DNA of 13,854 nucleotides from Dehalococcoidia bacterium UBA2160 (GTDB lineage: Bacteria > Chloroflexota > Dehalococcoidia > Lucifugimonadales > UBA1123): positions 1 to 13,854 of the forward strand of contig DCWO01000084.1 in NCBI GenBank assembly GCA_002328865.1, written 5' to 3'. Position numbers and translations under genes: made by a program. Within the stretch, counting starts at the first letter, position 1, and each line of letters starts with the position of its first letter. Below the pieces are notes generated by a model, which worked only from the letters and a program-made list of their open reading frames with translations, had not been told where the DNA came from and searched no databases. This document shows positions 1 to 5,172 of the stretch, piece after piece.

Positions 1-391
1 TGCTCACCGCCACGTCGATATTCGACGAGCCGTCCAGCGGGTCCATCTGCACGATGTAGTTGTGTTGCGGGCCGTGGCCGACCGCGACCGTCTCCTCGAT
101 CTCTTCCGAGCCGACTGCGGCGACGCGGCCGCTTTCGCTGAGAAAGTTCACGAACGTGTTCGATGCGGCCATATCGAGAAGTTGCACGATCTCGCCCTGT
201 ACGTTGATTTCGCCGGTAGTCCCGATCACATTGGCCAGAGTCGCCGCTCGCACCAGCGCCTGAATCCGGCAAGCGCCTTCAGCGATCGCGCCGATGACGA
301 CGTCGAGCCCATCGTAGCGAGTGTCGCTGCTCCAGGCGGCGGACGTGTATTCGCCGAGAGTTCTGGGTCGAGTCAAAGTCGATGATGCCAT
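1..391 (-). CDS. fbp: Fructose-1,6-bisphosphatase class I, N-terminal 130 residues (cut by the window edge)
   Basis: This enzyme hydrolyses fructose 1,6-bisphosphate to fructose 6-phosphate plus phosphate, the irreversible cytosolic step of gluconeogenesis. The visible protein starts MASSTLTRPRTLGEY and carries two class I landmarks: the metal-binding Glu pair in GSEEIEE (E96, E97) and the signature MDPLDGSSNID (residues 116-126), whose Asp residues bind Mg2+. The sugar-phosphate half of the protein lies beyond position 1 and cannot be seen. The ATG at 391 is preceded by GGGAGG (396-401) at a good distance, and the N-terminus has the usual length for the family. The gene lies 56 bp downstream of the SorC-type regulator on the same strand, with no clear terminator or promoter between them, so co-transcription is likely. 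The family call is firm; co-transcription is an inference. Confidence 0.94.
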   Translation of the reverse strand, partial: MASSTLTRPRTLGEYTSAAWSSDTRYDGLDVVIGAIAEGACRIQALVRAATLANVIGTTGEINVQGEIVQLLDMAASNTFVNFLSESGRVAAVGSEEIEETVAVGHGPQHNYIVQMDPLDGSSNIDVAVS

Positions 392-447
392 GCTGCCTCC
401 CTGCATTTCCAGCTCCGCGAGTCTTGTGTCGCGCTGACGACGATTGC

Positions 448-1554
448 TTACCAAGCCTCACCGAATGGAGCCCCGGACTGGTTGTCGAACTTGTCGGCGA
501 TGGCCTCGTCCGTGATGAACACGTTGAACGGCAGGCGATCCCGATTGAGCAGCGCTTCGATGGCGCCGGCCTTGCCCTCCCCACCAGCCGCGGCGATGAC
601 CTTGGCAGAACCGCCGGATAGTTGGGCGAGCTCATCACCGGTGACGGCGATCAGTTTCGAGAAGTCGACGAATTGACCGGCGGAGTCGAAAGGTTGATAC
701 CCGATCTCGCCAGCCATGCCTTTTTCGTTTGCCAGATCGATTGCAAGGTCGTCCAGCACTCGCCGGTAGCGTTGATCGTGTTGACCGGCGCCGATGCCCA
801 GCACGAATATGTCTGCGGCCTTGGCGCCTTCGAGATACTCCTTGTACTTGGTCACCTGTCGTACACGTTCGTCTTCGCTCATGCTGTCGAGCTCTCGGTA
901 GAAGTCCAACGGCGGTTGCGGCGCGTGGGCGATAACCTTGCACCCGAGCGTCATGAGCCGCATGGCCAGATAGACGACCAACGCCGACGGGTAGATGCTG
1001 GTCGACGGATACTCGCTGTCGATGTGGAAGCGCAGCGTCGGCTCCCAGTACAGGCTCAGCGGGTAGAGCACGATGGTCTTTTGCTTGAGCTGTTCCAGCA
1101 CGTTCGGTTGTCTGCGCAGATGCTCGGTGAAGTGCGTTATCACCGAGAGCAGCGTGTTGCCGCACGCCATGCAGATGCTGACCGAGTTCCCCGGATGATC
1201 CACAAGGGCATCGACAAGATACGCGGCGGTTACCGTGCCCAGGTTTTCCTCGTTCTTGCCGGCGTTCAGTCCGATTCCTCGAGGGACGACGCGCACGTCG
1301 CCTACGCCCTTGCCGGCGAGCCTTCGCATCATCGCGGACTCCAGCCTGCGCAGGGGCGGCGGGAAGATCACGTGCTTGACGATCTCCTCGTCCTCGGCCT
1401 GACGCAGCAGTCGCGACACCCTGGCCTGCGGAATGCCCAACGTATCGGCGATCTCGGTTTGAGTTGCGCCTGACCGAAAGTAGAGGCGAGCAATCTCGAC
1501 GAGTTCTCCGTAGTCGGTCCTATGGTTTTGGCCGCGGCGGCTTCGTGTCGACAT
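448..1554 (-). CDS. SorC/CggR-type sugar-effector transcriptional regulator
   Basis: This is a 368-residue cytosolic DNA-binding regulator. The N-terminal helix-turn-helix lies around residues 28-52 (TQTEIADTLGIPQARVSRLL). The rest matches the SorC/DeoR effector domain: an NTLLSVI segment at the usual sugar-phosphate pocket, VLGIGAG, GEIGYQPFD, LIAVTGD, and near the end VIAAAGGEGKAGAI followed by NVFITDEAIADK, a typical family ending. Members bind phosphorylated sugars; CggR of Bacillus senses fructose 1,6-bisphosphate. The start at 1554 is preferred because AGGAG (1558-1562) lies just upstream, although the spacing is short (3 nt). An in-frame TTG at 1623 would add 23 residues but has no ribosome binding site. 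The gene lies upstream of fbp on the same strand, so its effector may be a glycolytic sugar phosphate (inference). The family is clear; the ligand and regulon are unknown. Confidence 0.9.
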   Translation of the reverse strand: MSTRSRRGQNHRTDYGELVEIARLYFRSGATQTEIADTLGIPQARVSRLLRQAEDEEIVKHVIFPPPLRRLESAMMRRLAGKGVGDVRVVPRGIGLNAGKNEENLGTVTAAYLVDALVDHPGNSVSICMACGNTLLSVITHFTEHLRRQPNVLEQLKQKTIVLYPLSLYWEPTLRFHIDSEYPSTSIYPSALVVYLAMRLMTLGCKVIAHAPQPPLDFYRELDSMSEDERVRQVTKYKEYLEGAKAADIFVLGIGAGQHDQRYRRVLDDLAIDLANEKGMAGEIGYQPFDSAGQFVDFSKLIAVTGDELAQLSGGSAKVIAAAGGEGKAGAIEALLNRDRLPFNVFITDEAIADKFDNQSGAPFGEAW

Positions 1555-1635
1555 CGACTCCTGCGTGGTTTGGTGGATCGTACGGTTGTCGGATCGCCAG
1601 TGGTCTTTCGCGAGGGGAGCCAATATTACGGATGT

Positions 1636-1673
1636 TGTGAATACATGCTGAGATAATATTCACATCCTGAATA
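1636..1673. promoter_or_regulatory. Candidate operator upstream of the SorC-type regulator
   Basis: Two perfect 8-bp arms, TGTGAATA (1636-1643) and TATTCACA (1657-1664), face each other across 13 bases. A third half-site, TGAATA (1668-1673), makes a second inverted repeat with TATTCA (1657-1662) across 5 bases. SorC-type regulators bind palindromic operators as dimers or tetramers, and these sites lie 82-119 bases upstream of the regulator start codon, so autoregulation is plausible. The repeats are seen directly; binding is inferred. Confidence 0.5.
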
Positions 1674-1869
1674 AGACCGCGTTCAATGTACCATATGCCA
1701 TGATGTATGTCGACGCCGGTCGAGTCAAAGCCCCTCCTCTCGGCGTCAACCCCACGCGGCCAGAGGGCGATGCCCCCAAGCCAAGGCGATGGCAGGTCAA
1801 CGCATCGTACCGGCGCCGTTGAGTCGTCGTGGCTGCGGTCGCCCGAGTCCAGCGAATCGGCATGACGCA

Positions 1870-1902
1870 ACAAGGCGGCCCTTCGATGAAGGGCCGCCTT
1901 GT
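1870..1902 (-). terminator. Strong 14-bp hairpin (possible terminator) downstream of the small orphan gene
   Basis: A perfect 14-bp stem with a 5-base loop: CAAGGCGGCCCTT (1871-1883) pairs with AAGGGCCGCCTTG (1889-1901), plus one flanking A-T pair. No T-tract follows on the minus strand; on the plus strand the following bases are only mildly T-rich. It could be a terminator or RNA-stabilising structure for the small gene, or act in both directions. The stem is certain and its role is not. Confidence 0.5.
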
Positions 1903-1920
1903 GCCTGTGTTTGGTCGTTG

Positions 1921-1946
1921 GGGCCGGGTTGCTGACAACCCGGCCC
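1921..1946 (-). terminator. Second 11-bp hairpin (possible terminator) just downstream of the small orphan gene
   Basis: GGGCCGGGTTG (1921-1931) pairs perfectly with CAACCCGGCCC (1936-1946) across a CTGA loop. It begins 19 bases after the stop codon of the 72-residue gene, the usual place for an intrinsic terminator. A T-tract is missing on the minus strand, while the plus-strand side is followed by GTTTCCGGTTT. It forms a tandem pair with the hairpin at 1870-1902, 18 bases away. Confidence 0.5.
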
Positions 1947-1965
1947 GTTTCCGGTTTCGATTGTG

Positions 1966-2184
1966 CTATAACCCGAGCATGTCCGCGTCGAATTCGGTTG
2001 TCTCTTTGACCGTACGTTTCGCGCGACTCTCTGATTCCATCTGGTGGATCGTCCCATGAGTAGAGAAGACGACCTCGGCCCACTCCTTGGCGGTTGCGAT
2101 GAACCTGGCCAGCCTACCGGCGCCACCCTGTTCGTCTACGCTTGCTGCTGCTCTGCCCTGTGTTGTAATGGTCTGCGTTGCCAT
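1966..2184 (-). CDS. Small protein of unknown function, 72 residues
   Basis: The function is not recognised. The coding call rests on a strong ribosome binding site (GGGGAGG, then seven bases CGGAACG before the ATG at 2184), a balanced bacterial-looking sequence, and strong hairpins right after the stop. The protein starts with a Thr/Gln/Ala/Gly-rich, probably flexible stretch (residues 1-23). A possible helix LARFIATAKEWAEVVF follows (25-40), then a charged region rich in Glu, Lys and Arg, ending FDADMLGL. There is no signal peptide, membrane segment or Cys motif. A -10-like TATAAG lies on the minus strand at 2211-2216 without a good -35. It stands alone, 179 bp downstream of the ThDP enzyme gene and 411 bp upstream of the regulator. 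The overlapping plus-strand frames lack such start signals and look unnatural. Confidence 0.65.
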   Translation of the reverse strand: MATQTITTQGRAAASVDEQGGAGRLARFIATAKEWAEVVFSTHGTIHQMESESRAKRTVKETTEFDADMLGL

Positions 2185-2363
2185 CGTTCCGCCTCCCCTA
2201 TGAATTTGCCCTTATATCTGACAGGCATAGGTTATGCGTTGGCGTCGATAACTGCCTGACCGAGACACCTCAGAAAGCTGACTGGCTCCTGACGGGAACC
2301 TGACATTGGACCGAGACGAATTGGACCCGATGGCGATCGGAGCAGACGAGACAACTTTGGCCG

Positions 2364-4010
2364 CTATCGCTCCCAGTATCGCGAGATGGTCTCCTCCTCT
2401 TTAGTCATCATCTCGAGCAAGGCGGGCTGGCCGGACTTGTGCGCTTCGAGAGCACGGCCGATCGCGGGTCCGATCTGGTCGGGGGATTCGACTCTTTCGC
2501 CGTACGCGCCCAAGGCTTCGGCGACTTTGGCGTACTCACCGCCCAGGCGGTTGCTGCCCCAACGTTCGGTGGCGGCAGGCATGCTCGCCCCGTAGTGGGT
2601 CATGACTCCGTTGTTCAGAACCACCGTGAGAATGGGTATCTCTGACCGAGCGGCGGTCTCAATGTCCAGCCCGGACATGCCGAAGGCCGCGTCGCCCATG
2701 ACGTTGACGACCGTCTTTTCGGGAGCGGCGAGTTTGGCGCCCAAGGCCAAGCCGAGGCCGTAGCCGAGTTGCGTCGACTTGCCCCAGCCGATGTAGCTGC
2801 GCGGGTTCAGCGCGGGCCAGAAAGGCACGAACTGCTCTCTCGGGTAGCCGGAGTCGTGGGTTACGATGGCATCGCGTGGGTTGATCGCTTTGGTGAGCTC
2901 GGTCAGCACACGATATGGACTGATCGGCACTTCGTCGGAATTGAGACGCGGAGACCACTCGGCATCCCATTCAGCCTTGTCCTTGACGACATCGACCGCG
3001 ACGCCGTGAACGTCGCCCCTACCGTGCTCACCGACCTGGCTCTTGACCTCCTCGATCATCTGGCGAAGCACCAGCTTCGCGTCACCGACAGCGCCGTGTT
3101 CGATTCGGTAGTCTTTGTTGACGTCCTCGGCGCAGTTCGTGACTTGCGCCATGATCTTGCCCGTCGGCAAAGGAGCGTTGAAACCTGAGATCGTGAGGCT
3201 GGTCCCGATGCCCAGAATAAAGTCTGTCTTTTGGAACGCACGATGGACCATCAGCGGCCCAGATCCGGCTCCGGTCCCCAAAGCGAGGGCGTGGTCTTCT
3301 GGGAACCCACTCTTGCCCGCGAGGGTGGTGAACACCGGAATGTTCGTCAGCTCCGCGAACTCCACCAGTTCGTCGGTCGCCTCAGCGTACAGGATCCCTT
3401 GGCCGGCGTTGATTATAGGGTAGTCCGCGGCCAACACGGCCTTGACCAGGTCACGGACGTCGTCCGGGTCTCCTCCCGACTTAAATGCCTTCACCGGCGT
3501 GTAGCTCAAGGAGTCTTCGGCGATCTCGGCGCCCGTGACATCACGCGGCAACTCCAGCAGCACGGGACCCGGCCTGCCGTGCTTGAGTTGGCTGAATGCC
3601 ATGCCCATCAGTTCCGATATGCGGCCGGGGATGTTGATGCTGGCCATGAATTTCGTGACGCCGCCGTAGTTTTTGGTGGACTCGAAGTTCGGGTGAACGT
3701 CCTGGCGTCCGGCGGGCTGACCGCCGGGGAGCAGCAGGATCGGCACCGAGTCGGCGTAGGCCTGAGCGACGCCGCCGAACGCGTTCTCCGCGCCCGGACC
3801 GGTCTGCATCGTGAAAACACCGATCTTGTTGCCGTTGTTGATGCGGCTAAAGGCGTCGGCCATGTTCACTCCGGCGCGTTCCTGACGCACCAAGACCGGT
3901 CGGATGCCGGCTTGCGTGCATGCGTCGATCAAGCCCTGCGCAGGAAAACACGCGATCCACTCTACGCCCTCTGCCTTTAGAATCTTTGCTATTGCCTGGT
4001 CGCCGTTCAA
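2364..4010 (-). CDS. Thiamine diphosphate-dependent enzyme of the acetolactate synthase/oxalyl-CoA decarboxylase superfamily
   Basis: This 548-residue cytosolic enzyme has the three-domain ThDP fold. The N-terminal pyrimidine domain holds the cofactor-activating Glu44 (VRQERAGVNMADAF) and QTGPGAENA. A central domain covers about 185-330. The C-terminal diphosphate domain has GDAAFGMSGLDIET (439-452) ending in NN (466-467), the Mg-ThDP motif. The GDxAFGxSGxxxET form is typical of oxalyl-CoA decarboxylase and 2-hydroxyacyl-CoA lyase rather than of true acetolactate synthase, which usually has GDG. The substrate cannot be told from sequence alone: a 2-oxoacid or 2-hydroxyacyl-CoA is possible. 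No small regulatory subunit gene is nearby, which argues against a biosynthetic IlvB. The start is a TTG at 4010, chosen because GAGGAGAG (4017-4024) sits upstream at proper spacing and MNGDQAIAKILKAEGVEW aligns with family N-termini. The family is firm and the exact reaction open. Confidence 0.88.
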   Translation of the reverse strand: MNGDQAIAKILKAEGVEWIACFPAQGLIDACTQAGIRPVLVRQERAGVNMADAFSRINNGNKIGVFTMQTGPGAENAFGGVAQAYADSVPILLLPGGQPAGRQDVHPNFESTKNYGGVTKFMASINIPGRISELMGMAFSQLKHGRPGPVLLELPRDVTGAEIAEDSLSYTPVKAFKSGGDPDDVRDLVKAVLAADYPIINAGQGILYAEATDELVEFAELTNIPVFTTLAGKSGFPEDHALALGTGAGSGPLMVHRAFQKTDFILGIGTSLTISGFNAPLPTGKIMAQVTNCAEDVNKDYRIEHGAVGDAKLVLRQMIEEVKSQVGEHGRGDVHGVAVDVVKDKAEWDAEWSPRLNSDEVPISPYRVLTELTKAINPRDAIVTHDSGYPREQFVPFWPALNPRSYIGWGKSTQLGYGLGLALGAKLAAPEKTVVNVMGDAAFGMSGLDIETAARSEIPILTVVLNNGVMTHYGASMPAATERWGSNRLGGEYAKVAEALGAYGERVESPDQIGPAIGRALEAHKSGQPALLEMMTKEEETISRYWER

Positions 4011-4016
4011 TTGTCA

Positions 4017-4024
4017 CTCTCCTC
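4017..4024 (-). promoter_or_regulatory. Ribosome binding site that supports a TTG start
   Basis: GAGGAGAG is read on the minus strand just before the TTG at 4010, with the GGAG core eight bases from the start codon. No ATG or GTG with a comparable site is found near this end of the frame, so this site decides the start of the ThDP enzyme gene. Confidence 0.7.
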
Positions 4025-4033
4025 GTGTCGTGT

Positions 4034-4055
4034 ATTGTTCGTCACATCGAATAAT
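4034..4055. promoter_or_regulatory. Inverted repeat overlapping the promoter of the 2364-4010 ThDP enzyme gene
   Basis: ATTGTTCG (4034-4041) and CGAATAAT (4048-4055) are inverted copies with 7 of 8 matching pairs across 6 bases. The central TCACATC (4042-4048) is the same 7-mer found in the regulator operator region (1660-1666) and at the promoter of the other ThDP gene (6965-6971). The repeat overlaps the predicted -10 and transcription start, as expected for a repressor site. Confidence 0.35.
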
Positions 4056-4080
4056 GCGGGTTGATGCCGCTTGAGATCAA
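4051..4080 (-). promoter_or_regulatory. Candidate promoter of the 2364-4010 ThDP enzyme gene
   Basis: On the minus strand TTGATC (4075-4080) and CATTAT (4051-4056) are separated by 18 bases; each matches four of six consensus positions. It lies between the stop of the NHL gene and the TTG start and would give a leader of about 34 bases. This is a moderate match only; read-through from the NHL gene, 80 bp upstream, is an alternative. Confidence 0.4.
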
Positions 4081-4090
4081 GTTGCCGTCT

Positions 4091-4978
4091 CTAACGAACC
4101 CTGACGAACTTCTGGATTCGCTGGCCTTCCAACACCTCCCCTATATATATGTCGCCCCGAGAATCGACCGCGATGCCGTGCGGCGCGACGAATTGACCGG
4201 GATCGTGGCTGCTTTCGCCGCCCCAGCGGGCGAGAACGTTTCCGTCGCCGTCGACTATCGAGAACCGATGCGTGAGTTCGGTTACGTACACCTCACCGTC
4301 AGGTCCGACCTGGACATCGGTCGGCTGGCGGAATCCAGGCCACATCGTCAAGAAGTTCCCGTCCTGATCGAAGACCTGGATGCGATGGTTCTCTCTGTCG
4401 CAGACGAGCACTCTGCCATCGGCGTCCAGCCCCACCCCGTGTGGCAACGTAAATTGACCAGGCTCGGTCGACCCAGGCTCGCCCCACGACAACAGCAGCG
4501 CGCCGGACGCATCGAACTTGTGCACCCGCGAGTTGCCGTACCCGTCGGAGACGAAGATGTCCTCGCTCTCGGTCACCGCGATGCCGGTGGGCAGGTTGAA
4601 CGGTTCCGCTGCCCGGTGCACAACCCTGTCGGCGCCGTACCCGGTGTCCGACGCCTGGTCTCGATTGCCCAACTCCTGCAGCAGCTCTCCGTCGAGGCTG
4701 TATTTGACGATGACGTGGGCGTCGCGATCGGCGAGGTAGATGTTCCCGTCAGGACCGATGTGGATTCCGTGCGGCCCCGCGAATCGCTGATCCCACGACT
4801 TGATGAACCCGCCCTCCCGATCGAAGACCATCATCTGGTGTGCGCTTCGATTGAACAAGTACACATTGTCGTCGCCGTCCACTGCCACACCCGCCACCTG
4901 ATGGAACTCGTACCCCTCAGGCAGCTTCCCCCAGCCCTCGTCCAATTCGTACCTGTAGTCTCCATCGCCATATTGCAT
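4091..4978 (-). CDS. NHL-repeat six-bladed beta-propeller protein
   Basis: This 295-residue protein is built of about six NHL-type blades. Each blade has a P-H/T-G-I-x-x-x-x-D/G-G/N-x-I/V-Y/F-V core: VAGVAVDGDDNVYLFN (28-43), PHGIHIGPDGNIYLAD (69-84), PTGIAVTESEDIFVSD (130-145), PHGVGLDADGRVLVCD (179-194), PTDVQVGPDGEVYVTE (219-234) and PHGIAVDSRGDIYIGE (266-281). Such propellers resemble the peptidyl-alpha-hydroxyglycine alpha-amidating lyase domain and are often named after it, but the active-site residues were not verified, so no reaction is assigned. There is no signal peptide, so it appears cytosolic. The ATG at 4978 follows GGAGG at seven bases' spacing; the open frame continues upstream but without repeat sequence. 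It sits between the two ThDP enzymes on the same strand, with its own good promoter. It may be a lactonase or lyase-like partner, or a binding scaffold (inference). Confidence 0.85.
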   Translation of the reverse strand: MQYGDGDYRYELDEGWGKLPEGYEFHQVAGVAVDGDDNVYLFNRSAHQMMVFDREGGFIKSWDQRFAGPHGIHIGPDGNIYLADRDAHVIVKYSLDGELLQELGNRDQASDTGYGADRVVHRAAEPFNLPTGIAVTESEDIFVSDGYGNSRVHKFDASGALLLSWGEPGSTEPGQFTLPHGVGLDADGRVLVCDRENHRIQVFDQDGNFLTMWPGFRQPTDVQVGPDGEVYVTELTHRFSIVDGDGNVLARWGGESSHDPGQFVAPHGIAVDSRGDIYIGEVLEGQRIQKFVRVR

Positions 4979-5118
4979 GAACTCGCCTCCGGTTTCAGGC
5001 TGTTTTGGTGGCTTGGCGGGCTGCCAGGACCGTTGAATTATTTTGACGGATGGGTTGACTGGGCTTGGGCGTAAACGCCCAGAGCACCGGCGGGATCGGC
5101 GTTCGTTCGAGCTTTGGT

Positions 5119-5145
5119 GACCACGCTCGGCAAATATACGTGGTC
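5119..5145. promoter_or_regulatory. Inverted repeat around the -10 of the NHL gene promoter
   Basis: GACCACG (5119-5125) and CGTGGTC (5139-5145) are perfect 7-bp arms across 13 bases. The spacer contains the predicted -10 element (5133-5138) and the right arm lies in the promoter spacer, a classic repressor-operator layout. It lies 27 bases past the stop of the upstream ThDP gene, so a weak hairpin role in transcript ending is an alternative. Confidence 0.45.
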
Positions 5146-5161
5146 GCGAGGGCACGGTCAA
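5133..5161 (-). promoter_or_regulatory. Promoter of the NHL-repeat gene
   Basis: On the minus strand TTGACC (5156-5161) and TATATT (5133-5138) are separated by exactly 17 bases, each matching five of six sigma-70 consensus positions. It lies in the 194-bp gap after the upstream ThDP gene and predicts a leader of about 148 bases before the ATG at 4978. It shows that the NHL gene need not depend on read-through. Confidence 0.6.
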
Positions 5162-5172
5162 CCAAAACGAAT

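Larger units (their letters stand above)
1555..1965. other. 411-bp intergenic region between the regulator and the small orphan gene
   Basis: No convincing gene was seen here on either strand; the open frames lack ribosome binding sites and have no recognisable protein features. The region holds a cluster of inverted repeats near 1636-1673, probably the operator of the regulator, and two strong hairpins at 1870-1902 and 1921-1946 downstream of the small gene. Bases about 1674-1869 contain nothing recognised. No good -35/-10 pair for the regulator was found; TATTAT on the minus strand at 1654-1659 is the best -10 candidate but has no matching -35. Confidence 0.6.

Noticed and set aside
622..1473. 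A 283-codon plus-strand open frame opposite the SorC-type regulator
   Set aside because: Its composition (many Arg, His and Val) is that of an antisense frame, and the regulator on the other strand is unmistakable.
1674..1869. Possible tRNA or small RNA in the intergenic stretch
   Set aside because: No cloverleaf, conserved T-loop or promoter-terminator pair could be built from the bases.
2044..2259. A 71-codon plus-strand open frame overlapping the small orphan gene
   Set aside because: It is Cys-rich without pattern, has no ribosome binding site and conflicts with the better-supported minus-strand gene.
4061..5074. A 337-codon plus-strand open frame opposite the NHL gene
   Set aside because: The minus-strand frame has six clear NHL blades and a good ribosome binding site; the plus-strand frame has neither repeats nor start signals and is a shadow.
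5066..5081. A small hairpin TGGGCG-TAAA-CGCCCA between the NHL gene and its promoter
   Set aside because: The stem is only 6 bp, without a T-tract; it may be part of the leader RNA but is too weak to call.
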